A DNA stretch of 37,217 nt from Rhodanobacter sp. FW104-R8 (GTDB lineage: Bacteria > Pseudomonadota > Gammaproteobacteria > Xanthomonadales > Rhodanobacteraceae). Location: the NCBI RefSeq assembly GCF_001617365.1, contig NZ_LVJR01000115.1, forward strand, positions 1-37,217. The letters are read 5' to 3'. Both the position numbers and the translations under genes were made by a program. The notes beneath the pieces were generated by a model. That model was not told where the DNA came from. It worked only from the letters and a program-made list of their open reading frames with translations, and did no database searches. Positions 15,565 through 22,119 of the stretch are shown here, piece after piece. Within the stretch, counting starts at the first letter, position 1, and every line of letters begins with the position of its first letter.

Positions 15565-16113
15565 CTACTGTTCGCGCTTGATCTCGATCTCGTTCAGCCA
15601 GCGCACGTGGCGCGGGCCGGTCTTGATGTCCTGGCCCGAGACCAGCAGGAACTGTCCCTCGCCGGCATCCAGCGGCTTGCCATCCTTTTCATAGGCGACC
15701 AGCACGTCCTTGCCGATGGCGGTGTTGAACAATTCGTTCCAGGAAAACGTCACCACGTAACCGTCGGTGGCACGCGCGATGATCACCATGCGGCGCGTGT
15801 CCTTATGGCCCTGCTCGTCGATGCCGGCGTGGTTGATGAGATCGGTCAGGCGCACGCCGCGGAAGTTGTTCACCTTGGCCACGGTGGCGCCGGACGCGCA
15901 GATGACGTCGACGGGTCCCGTGTCGCGTCCGGCCAGGGCCTTGATGGCCGCCAGATCGAAATCGCGCGTTGCCTTGACCGCACCCGTGACGTGTACGAGG
16001 GAACTTGGCGTACCGTGATGTCTCGGAGCGGCGTCGGTCGCCGTGGGGGTTTGCGCATGCGCCGTCGCGGCGACCAGGCCCAGAACCAGCAGATAGCTCA
16101 GCAAGGTTTTCAT
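15565..16113 (-). CDS. Small exported SUOX-fold (oxidoreductase molybdopterin-binding domain) protein
   Basis: A Sec signal peptide (MKTLLSYLLVLGLVAATAHA) precedes a short domain of the sulfite-oxidase/molybdopterin-binding fold: VHVTGAVKATRDFDLAAIKAL, VDVICASGATVAKVNNFRGVRLTDLINHAG, DGYVVTFSWNELFNTAIGKDVLVAY and GPRHVRWLNEIEIKRE. C72, in ICASG just before the FRGVRLTDL block, aligns by eye with the molybdenum-ligand cysteine of the family. At 182 residues it lacks the dimerisation domain of sulfite oxidase and most cofactor-binding loops, so enzymatic activity is uncertain; a binding role is also possible. It has its own Fnr/Dnr-type promoter and a ModE-like operator candidate, and sits between modABC and the receptors. 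Confidence 0.82.
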   Translation of the reverse strand: MKTLLSYLLVLGLVAATAHAQTPTATDAAPRHHGTPSSLVHVTGAVKATRDFDLAAIKALAGRDTGPVDVICASGATVAKVNNFRGVRLTDLINHAGIDEQGHKDTRRMVIIARATDGYVVTFSWNELFNTAIGKDVLVAYEKDGKPLDAGEGQFLLVSGQDIKTGPRHVRWLNEIEIKREQ

Positions 16114-16122
16114 ACGTTCCTC

Positions 16123-16146
16123 GGGTATGTGCTTATGTATATAGCG
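16123..16146 (-). promoter_or_regulatory. Candidate ModE-type operator in the SUOX-fold gene leader
   Basis: GGGTAT-N12-ATAGCG on the plus strand, with the same 12-base spacing and a similar half-site (CGCTATATA on the minus strand) to the candidate at 15,437-15,460. It covers the predicted transcription start and early leader (about +1 to +22) of the Fnr-type promoter, the usual place for a repressor. Low to moderate confidence. Confidence 0.4.
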
Positions 16147-16151
16147 GGCGA

Positions 16152-16193
16152 AGGATAGGTGTCCTGGCCCCGCGAAGAATTGACCGTCGTCAA
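16152..16193 (-). promoter_or_regulatory. Fnr/Dnr-type class II promoter of the SUOX-fold gene and receptor train
   Basis: The box on the minus strand is TTGAC-GACG-GTCAA (16,180-16,193), a perfect arm match. TATCCT (complement of 16,152-16,157) lies 34.5 bp from the box centre and would be the -10 of a class II promoter with a start near 16,145. It is the only strong promoter signal seen for the genes further left, though the downstream gaps of 137, 114 and 81 bp could hold others. Confidence 0.65.
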
Positions 16194-16337
16194 GAGGCCG
16201 CTACGATTCGCCGTGTGCCGGCCAGCGAGCGCCGAACGATTGGACAGTCGGATGGCGATGCGGCGCGGTTTGTGCGGCTTGGGCAACGGAATGGCCGGTG
16301 CCACGGACTTTGCTGCGGCACAACGTCGCGGCATGTT

Positions 16338-17411
16338 TCAGATCAGCAGCGCCACGGCCTTGATCTGCGCCCACACCGGCAGGCCTTCGCGCAGTTGCAG
16401 GCGGGCTGCCGACTGGTGCGATACCCGCGCGAGCAATCGGGTGCCGCCAGCGCGCAGTTGGAGTTGCAACTGGCCCCCGGGCAACGTCGACAGCGATTGC
16501 AGCACGGCCGGAATGATGTTCAGCACGCTGGTGTCGGTGCGCGCGCTCAGGGCCACGCTGACATCGCGCGCCTGTATCCGCAGCCGTACGCGGGTGCCGA
16601 TCGGGTGTGCTGGGCCGTGGGCGTGCAGAGTGCCGGCAGGCGTGTCCAGCATCAGCAGGCCGTGGCCGTCGTCTCCGAGCACGCTGGCCTCGAGCACGGC
16701 GGCGGCGTCATCACGCAGGGCCAGCGGCAGGTCGGGCCGGTTCAGCACCTCCAGCGCCGGGCCGGCGATGCGTACCCGGCCGGCTTCGAGCAGGACCAGG
16801 TGGTCGGCCAGGCGGGCGGCCTCTTCCACCGAGTGGGTGACGTAGAGCAGGGGGATGCAGGCTTGCCGCCGGATCGCCTCCAGGTACGGCAGGATGTCGG
16901 CTCGCCTATCGACGTCCAGCGCGCTCAGCGGCTCATCGAGCAGCAGCCATCGCGGCTGGCACATCAATGCGCGGCCCAGTGCCACGCGCTGGCGCTCGCC
17001 GCCGGACAGGGTGGCCGGTGACCGTGCCAGCAGCGGGCCCAGCGCCAGCTTGTCGATCCATTCCCGCATGACGTCAGCATCTGTACCGGCACGGCGCCAG
17101 CCATAGCGCAGGTTGTCGTGCACCGACAGATGCGGCAGCAGGGCCGTCTGCTGGAACACCACGCCGACCGGGCGCCGGTGCGGCGGCAGGCGGAGACGTG
17201 CGTCCTGCCAGATCTCGTCATCGACGCGCACCAGGCCGCGCGCCTCGGGTTCAAGGCCGGCGATGGCACGCAGCAAGGTGCTCTTGCCGCTGCCGGAGGG
17301 GCCGAACACCACGGTGACGCCCTGCGCGGGCAGCGACAACGCCACGTCCAGGGTGAAATCCCTGCGCTGCAGCCGCAGGCGCAATTCGATGCCACGGACA
17401 GTGTCAGTCAT
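16338..17411 (-). CDS. modC: Molybdate ABC transporter ATPase ModC
   Basis: This 357-residue protein is the nucleotide-binding subunit of the high-affinity molybdate importer. Walker A is GPSGSGKST at 37-45, the Q-loop is VFQQ at 85-88, the signature is LSGGERQ at 135-141, Walker B is LLLDEPLSALD at 156-166, and the H-loop is VTHS near residue 193. The C-terminal 65-70 residues form a Mop/TOBE module (SVLNIIPAVLQSL, LLARVSHQSAARL, VWAQIKAVALLI), diagnostic for ModC. The start overlaps the end of modB by eight bases. Operon order is modA-modB-modC with no gap large enough for an internal promoter. It is expected to be induced with modA and repressed by ModE. Confidence 0.96.
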   Translation of the reverse strand: MTDTVRGIELRLRLQRRDFTLDVALSLPAQGVTVVFGPSGSGKSTLLRAIAGLEPEARGLVRVDDEIWQDARLRLPPHRRPVGVVFQQTALLPHLSVHDNLRYGWRRAGTDADVMREWIDKLALGPLLARSPATLSGGERQRVALGRALMCQPRWLLLDEPLSALDVDRRADILPYLEAIRRQACIPLLYVTHSVEEAARLADHLVLLEAGRVRIAGPALEVLNRPDLPLALRDDAAAVLEASVLGDDGHGLLMLDTPAGTLHAHGPAHPIGTRVRLRIQARDVSVALSARTDTSVLNIIPAVLQSLSTLPGGQLQLQLRAGGTRLLARVSHQSAARLQLREGLPVWAQIKAVALLI

Positions 17412-18078
17412 GCACGAGCGCCGTACGCCGCCCCAGCCACTGCATCACCAGCAGCATGCCAAAGGAGAACACCAACAGCCCGGCCGCCAGGCGGTGGGCG
17501 TCGCCGTAGGCCATGGCCTCGACCTGGTCATACAGCAGCACCGAGAGCACCCGGGTCTGGCCGTCGATGTTGCCGCCGACCATCAGCACCACGCCGAATT
17601 CGCCCACCGTATGGGCGAAGCCGAACAGCGTGGCGGTGACCAGCGCCGGTCGCGACAGGGGCAGCACCACGCTGATGAAGCGGTCGAGCGGCGAGGCGCG
17701 CAACGTGGCGGCTGCCTCCAGTACGGTGGTGTCGATCGAGGCAAAGCCCGACTGCAGCGGGTGCACCACGAACGGCAGCGAATACAGCACCGAGGCGAAC
17801 AACAGGCCCTGGAAAGTGAATGCCAGGGTGCCCAGCCCCAGCGACGCGGTGAGTTGGCCGATCGGTCCGTGGATGCCCATTCCCAGCAGGAGATAGAAGC
17901 CCAGCACGGTGGGCGGCAGCACCATCGGCAGGGCCACCAGCGCGCCGATCGGGATCCGCCAGCGCGAACGCGTGCGCGCCAGCCACCAGGCCAGCGGCAT
18001 GCCCAGCAGCAGCAGGATCGACGTGGTCAGCCCGGCGAGCTTGAGGGTGACCAGGATCGCGGTCAGCGTGGGAGTCAT
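17404..18078 (-). CDS. modB: Molybdate ABC transporter permease ModB
   Basis: This 224-residue inner-membrane permease has about five transmembrane helices and forms the ModB homodimer channel. The N-terminal part reads TLKLAGLTTSILLLLGMPLAWWLAR, and MVLPPTVLGFYLLL is highly typical of ModB. The cytoplasmic coupling (EAA) loop is EAAATLRASPLDRFISVVLPLSRPALV, followed by GFAHTVGEFGVVLMVGG. It starts 27 bp after modA and overlaps modC by eight bases. Length is normal for the family. Confidence 0.96.
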   Translation of the reverse strand: MTPTLTAILVTLKLAGLTTSILLLLGMPLAWWLARTRSRWRIPIGALVALPMVLPPTVLGFYLLLGMGIHGPIGQLTASLGLGTLAFTFQGLLFASVLYSLPFVVHPLQSGFASIDTTVLEAAATLRASPLDRFISVVLPLSRPALVTATLFGFAHTVGEFGVVLMVGGNIDGQTRVLSVLLYDQVEAMAYGDAHRLAAGLLVFSFGMLLVMQWLGRRTALVHD

Positions 18079-18105
18079 GCCGGCCGTCGCGGGGCCGGTT
18101 CCATC

Positions 18106-18882
18106 TCAGTCATAACCGTGGGCTGCGATGATTCGTCGGGCGGCATCGTCGCGCAGATATCCCAGGAAGCCAATAGCGGCCGGATTGTCGCTGCCGCGAT
18201 TCAACAGCACCGCACTCTGGATGATCGGCTGGTGCCAGCTGGCGGGAACCAGCCAGGATGAGCCGCCTACCTGCTTTTGCGATTCCATCACCAGCGAGCG
18301 CGGCAACAGGCCGGCCTCGGCATTGCCGCTCAGCACGAACTGGGTGGCTTGGCCCACGTTCTCGCCGAGGACCAACTGCGGCTTGAGCGCATCCCAGCGG
18401 CCGATGTGCTGCAGCGCCTCGCGCGCCGCGGCGCCGTACGGCGCCAGGTCGGGGTTGGCGATCGCGAACTTGTGGAAGGTGTGGTTGCGCAACACGTTCC
18501 CTCCATCGTCGACCAATGCCGGGTCGCGGCTCCACAGCACCAGCCGGCCGGTGGCATAGTCATACAGGGATGAGCGTACGGCCAGGCCTTCATCGACCAA
18601 GCGTTTCGGCGTGGTGTCGTCGGCCGCGAGCAGGACGTCGAACGGCGCGCCGTGGTGGATCTGCGCGTACAGCTTGCCGGTCGATGCGGCACTGATCTCG
18701 ATGCGGTTGCCGCTTTGGCGCGTGTATTGCTCGGCCAGCAAGCGAGCCACTTCGGTGAAGTTGGCGGCCACGGCAACGCGCGCCTGGGCGACAGGTTCCG
18801 TGGCTGCGGCAGCGTTGTGCGCAGGCCATGCGACCAGGCCGGCGATGGCCAGCAGAGTCAGCAGAACGCGACGAATCGGCAT
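18106..18882 (-). CDS. modA: Molybdate-binding periplasmic protein ModA
   Basis: A signal peptide (MPIRRVLLTLLAIAGLVAW to about NAAAA) precedes a 258-residue type 1 oxyanion-binding protein. Family motifs are VAVAANFTEVARLLAEQY, ISAASTGKLYAQIHHGAPFDVLLAADDTTPKRLV, FAIANPDLAPYGAAAREAL, ENVGQATQFVLSGNAEAGLLPRSLV and a terminal GFLGYLRDDAARRII. Serines in the AASTG region and the NPDLAPYG segment are where ModA proteins bind molybdate or tungstate. ATG 18,882 has GAGG upstream. It heads modABC and has an Fnr/Dnr-type promoter about 80 bp upstream. The orphan ModA-like protein at 10,275-11,108 is a distant paralogue, not a duplicate. Confidence 0.95.
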   Translation of the reverse strand: MPIRRVLLTLLAIAGLVAWPAHNAAAATEPVAQARVAVAANFTEVARLLAEQYTRQSGNRIEISAASTGKLYAQIHHGAPFDVLLAADDTTPKRLVDEGLAVRSSLYDYATGRLVLWSRDPALVDDGGNVLRNHTFHKFAIANPDLAPYGAAAREALQHIGRWDALKPQLVLGENVGQATQFVLSGNAEAGLLPRSLVMESQKQVGGSSWLVPASWHQPIIQSAVLLNRGSDNPAAIGFLGYLRDDAARRIIAAHGYD

Positions 18883-18968
18883 CTGGATATCCTCGAGTGC
18901 AATAGGCCACCCCGTGTCCCTCGCCGATTCACCGATGCGGAGGTGGCTGCTCGCATGATGTGGTTCGA

Positions 18969-19010
18969 TTTATACACACGGCAGGATCGAATGAGTTGAT
19001 ATCGGTCAAC
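18969..19010 (-). promoter_or_regulatory. Fnr/Dnr-type class II promoter of modABC
   Basis: Plus-strand GTTGATATCGGTCAAC (18,995-19,010) contains the box TTGAT-ATCG-GTCAA. Reading leftward, TATAAA (complement of 18,969-18,974) lies 33.5 bp from the box centre, giving a start near 18,962 and a box at about -40.5. This is the classical class II activation geometry of Fnr-family regulators. It is the best of the three such promoters in the window because its -10 is strong. Confidence 0.7.
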
Positions 19011-19040
19011 TTGCCGCAGCCGCCTGGCGCAGGCAGGGTA

Positions 19041-19057
19041 CCGCCCTTGCAGGGCGG
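19041..19057 (-). repeat. GC hairpin upstream of the modA promoter
   Basis: CCGCCCT-TGC-AGGGCGG, a perfect 7-bp stem with a 3-base loop, lies between the araC-type gene end and the modA promoter. With the larger hairpin at 19,085-19,112 it probably insulates modABC from readthrough. Confidence 0.4.
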
Positions 19058-19084
19058 CGCGTGATTCATGCTGTCCAGGTTGTC

Positions 19085-19112
19085 GCCGCCTGGGGAAAAA
19101 TACCCAGGCGGC
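19085..19112 (-). terminator. Candidate terminator of the araC-type gene
   Basis: GCCGCCTGGG and CCCAGGCGGC form a perfect 10-bp stem with an 8-base loop, 14 bp beyond the stop codon of the regulator gene. The U-rich stretch falls in the loop rather than after the stem, so it is not a textbook intrinsic terminator, but position and stability suggest a 3'-end function. Confidence 0.5.
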
Positions 19113-19126
19113 AGGCAGGAACTCCG

Positions 19127-20095
19127 TCAGCACGTACGCGATACGCAGCGCTTGAGTTCCCCGGGCCGCAGCCCGAAGTGCCGGCGGAACGCATCGCTGA
19201 AATGGCTGAGGTTCGAATAGCCCACGTGATGGCCGGCGGCGCTCACATCCATGTGCCCGGACTCGATCAGCTGCCATGCCTTCTGCATGCGCTCGTACTG
19301 GTAGACCGCGTGAATGGAGTGTCCGTAGAGGCTGCGGAAACCCTGTTTCAACTTGAACGTGTTGAGGCCGCTGGCGCGCGCCAGCTGCGCCACCGTGGGT
19401 GGATTGGCCAGGTCGGCGAGCAGCAGGTCGCGGGCATGGCTCACGCGTTCGCGTTGTGCGGGAGTGAGCCGGATGGAAACGGGTGACCGGCTGGCCGTGA
19501 GCATGCGCGCCAGCAGTTCTAGGCTCTTGGCATCACGCAGCAGGTGGGAGCTTTCATGGGTCAATAGAACCGCGACCAGTTCGTTGGCCGTGCGCAAGGT
19601 ATCGGCGTCGGCTGCGGCCACGCACGGCTTGCAGTACCGGTCCAGGCCTTCGAGGAAAGTTTCGCCCAGCTCACCGCCCAGCTCGAACAGTCGTTCGCGT
19701 TGCAGCAACAGGTCGACATGCTGCGCACAGGGGGTCGAACGCGTGTCCGGGACGCCATCGCCCAGCGACATCGCGAGGGCATCGTGCGGTCCGATACGAA
19801 CCGTTCGCGTGCCGATCTGCAGCAAGGCGTGGCCACGCAGCCAGACCGAAAGATGGACGTCTTGCCGGCCATCTGCCGATACCAGCAGCTCGCCGCAACC
19901 ATATCCGCTCAGCAAGCCGCAGGGCAGCTGGTGCGTCACGCCCGGACCCCGGCTACATGCGTGTGGAGGGGTATGGCGGGCACAGGTGGACAACGCACCG
20001 GCCGCGGACGTACCCCCAACCGTAAAAACTCCCGTTTTGGGCAACGCGTTTGCGTGATCGGGTAGCTGGCGTAAATGCGAATAAATATCATTCAT
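19127..20095 (-). CDS. AraC-family transcriptional regulator, PchR-like, divergent from the chelatase operon
   Basis: The C-terminal ~100 residues are a double helix-turn-helix AraC domain: ANPPTVAQLARASGLNTFKLKQGFRSLYGHSIHAVYQYERMQKAW and MDVSAAGHHVGYSNLSHFSDAFRRHFGLRPGEL. The N-terminal half is a sensor region resembling PchR/YbtA-type siderophore regulators. The first ATG (20,095) leaves only 28 bp to the divergent receptor gene, too little for two promoters, so the true start may be a downstream codon such as GTG 19,939; residues before that look non-conserved and cysteine-rich. It most likely activates the divergent TBDR-chelatase operon in response to the imported ligand. Length is 322 residues from the ATG, 270 from the GTG. 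Confidence 0.85.
   Translation of the reverse strand: MNDIYSHLRQLPDHANALPKTGVFTVGGTSAAGALSTCARHTPPHACSRGPGVTHQLPCGLLSGYGCGELLVSADGRQDVHLSVWLRGHALLQIGTRTVRIGPHDALAMSLGDGVPDTRSTPCAQHVDLLLQRERLFELGGELGETFLEGLDRYCKPCVAAADADTLRTANELVAVLLTHESSHLLRDAKSLELLARMLTASRSPVSIRLTPAQRERVSHARDLLLADLANPPTVAQLARASGLNTFKLKQGFRSLYGHSIHAVYQYERMQKAWQLIESGHMDVSAAGHHVGYSNLSHFSDAFRRHFGLRPGELKRCVSRTC
20077..20095. promoter_or_regulatory. Weak Fur-box-like sequence in the divergent promoter region
   Basis: The 19-mer GCGAATAAATATCATTCAT matches the Fur consensus at 11 of 19 positions and lies at the presumed promoter of the receptor-chelatase operon. It is an AT-rich island in GC-rich DNA, but the match is modest and it overlaps the first ATG of the regulator. 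Confidence 0.3.
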
Positions 20096-20123
20096 TGGAC
20101 AAGCCTACCGGATAACTCCTGTC

Positions 20124-22118
20124 ATGCACGCTTCCGCCTCGTCTTTCGCCCACCATGTTTCCATCCATCGCGCCCGTGCCACCGGGTGCGGCGTTACGTC
20201 GCGCCGGACGGCGTTGGCGTGCGCGTTGCTGGCCTGCCTTCTGCCTGTGGCGGGCACGGCCTTCGCCGCCACGCCGGCGGAGGTGGCGACCGATCTCACC
20301 CCGGTGACCGTGACCGCCACCTTGTCCGCGCACGACACGCGCAAGGCGCCGGCGTCGGTCACCATCGTCGACCGTGCGGAGCTGGAGAAGGTCAACCCGC
20401 AGAATCTGCTGGAGGCGGTGCGCACGGTGCCCGGCGTCACCCTTTCGCCGCGCCAGGTGGGCGGGCGCAAGACGATTTCGCTGCGCGGCATGGAAGGGCG
20501 CCATGTGCTGACCATGGTGGATGGCCGCCGCATCGTCGCCACCGACGACGTGGTGGGGCATTCGGACTACCAGTACGGCTGGCTGCCGATGTCGGCGGTG
20601 GAGCGCATCGAGGTGATCCGCGGGCCGATGTCCACGCTGTACGGCTCCGAGGCGCTGGGTGGCGTGATCAACCTGATCACCCGCAAACCGACCGATCATT
20701 GGGAAGGCGAGCTTGGCCTGCACGGCGCCGCCACCGAGGCCAATGGCGGCCATCGTGCCGGCGCGATGTCGGTGTACGCCGCCGGGCCGCTGAGCCACTG
20801 GGCGAGCCTGCGGGTGAGCGGCTACAACGCCATCACGCCCGCCGTGGCCGATCCGGACGACACCCGTTACACCGAGCTGGAAGGCGGCCGCGTGCATGCC
20901 GGTACCGTCGGCACCACGCTGAAGCTCGGCGAGCGGCAGAGCCTGGAGCTGAATCATTTCCAGGGCCTGGAAAAACGCAACTACGATGATGTCTCGTCCG
21001 CGGGCGTGGGCTACGAAAACCGCTACGACATCCGCCGCCGCCAGACCGACATCGCCTGGCGCGGCGACTTCGGCGACTGGCGCGGCCAGCTGCGCGCCTA
21101 CGACGGCAAGACCGACATCACCAACAACCGTACCCACGGCGTGGCCCCGACGCGCCCGCAGACGCTGGAGGACAAGGTGGTCGACGGCCACGCGGTGGTA
21201 GAGTGGGGGCAACGCCAGCAGCTGACAATCGGCGGGGAAGCGCGCCGCGAAGCGCTGCAGAACGCGGGGCTGAAAAATGGCCACGACGAGGCCACGCACA
21301 AGGCGCTGTTCGTGCAGGACGAGGCCGCCCTCGGCGAACGGTTCGCGTTGACTACCGGCTTGCGCTACGACCACCACGAACTGTTCGGCCACGAACTCAG
21401 CCCGCGCGCCTACCTGGTGTGGGAGGCCACGCCGGAGCTGGTGGTCAAGGGCGGCTACGGCCATGCCTTCAAGGCGCCCACGCTCAAGCAGATCTCGCCC
21501 ACCTACGTGGGCGCCGAGGGACCGCACTCCTTCCTCGGCAACGGCAATATCAAGCCGGAAACGCTGGACTCCTTCGAGCTTTCGGTGGATTGGCAACATG
21601 ACGGCGTGAACCTGTACGCCACCGCGTTTCGCAGCGACGTGCACGACCTGATCACCTATCGCCTGCTGCAGGTGATCGGGCCGCGCCGCATCTACCAGTA
21701 CGACAACGTAGACAAGGCCCGCATCAGCGGTGTCGAGGCCGGCTTCGGTTGGGACATCAGCCCCGCATGGTCATGGCAGGGCAACCTTACCGCGCTGGAT
21801 ACCGAAGACCGGATCACCGGCAAGGAACTGGAATACCGGCCCAAGACCAGCCTGGCCTCGCACGTCGACTGGACCGGCCAATCCGGTTGGTCGGCCCGCC
21901 TGGGCGTGCAGCGCACGGGCACGCAGTATTCCGCCAGCGGCGAGTTGCCTGCGTATGCGTTGTGGAACGCCAGCGTGGGCAAGAGCCTCGGCGCCCACTG
22001 CGAGCTGCGACTGGCGCTGGAAAACCTCGGCAACGTCCGGCTGGCCGAGAAGTCGCCGCTGTTCGGCTACGCCGAGCGCCGCCGCACCGTCTCGGTCGAT
22101 CTGCGGGTGAGCTTCTGA
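20124..22118 (+). CDS. TonB-dependent receptor (TBDR 4) of the CobN-like chelatase operon, HmuR/CirA-type
   Basis: A 48-residue signal region (to GTAFA) is followed by a TonB-box-like LTPVTVTATLS, a plug (SVTIVDRAELEKVNPQNLLEAV, LRGMEGRHVLTMVDGRRI, IEVIRGPMSTLYGSEALGGVINLITRKP) and a barrel ending in VSVDLRVSF. The loop region after GHAFKAPTLKQISP has EGPHSFLGNGNIKPET; haem receptors carry a histidine between the FRAP and NPNL boxes, and a histidine is present here although NPNL is not exact. It is the first gene of a four-gene operon with a CobN-like protein two bases downstream. By analogy with HmuR, haem is the leading ligand; another metallated tetrapyrrole, cobalamin or a metallophore is possible. 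Length 664 residues. Confidence 0.9.
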   Translation: MHASASSFAHHVSIHRARATGCGVTSRRTALACALLACLLPVAGTAFAATPAEVATDLTPVTVTATLSAHDTRKAPASVTIVDRAELEKVNPQNLLEAVRTVPGVTLSPRQVGGRKTISLRGMEGRHVLTMVDGRRIVATDDVVGHSDYQYGWLPMSAVERIEVIRGPMSTLYGSEALGGVINLITRKPTDHWEGELGLHGAATEANGGHRAGAMSVYAAGPLSHWASLRVSGYNAITPAVADPDDTRYTELEGGRVHAGTVGTTLKLGERQSLELNHFQGLEKRNYDDVSSAGVGYENRYDIRRRQTDIAWRGDFGDWRGQLRAYDGKTDITNNRTHGVAPTRPQTLEDKVVDGHAVVEWGQRQQLTIGGEARREALQNAGLKNGHDEATHKALFVQDEAALGERFALTTGLRYDHHELFGHELSPRAYLVWEATPELVVKGGYGHAFKAPTLKQISPTYVGAEGPHSFLGNGNIKPETLDSFELSVDWQHDGVNLYATAFRSDVHDLITYRLLQVIGPRRIYQYDNVDKARISGVEAGFGWDISPAWSWQGNLTALDTEDRITGKELEYRPKTSLASHVDWTGQSGWSARLGVQRTGTQYSASGELPAYALWNASVGKSLGAHCELRLALENLGNVRLAEKSPLFGYAERRRTVSVDLRVSF

Positions 22119-22119
22119 G

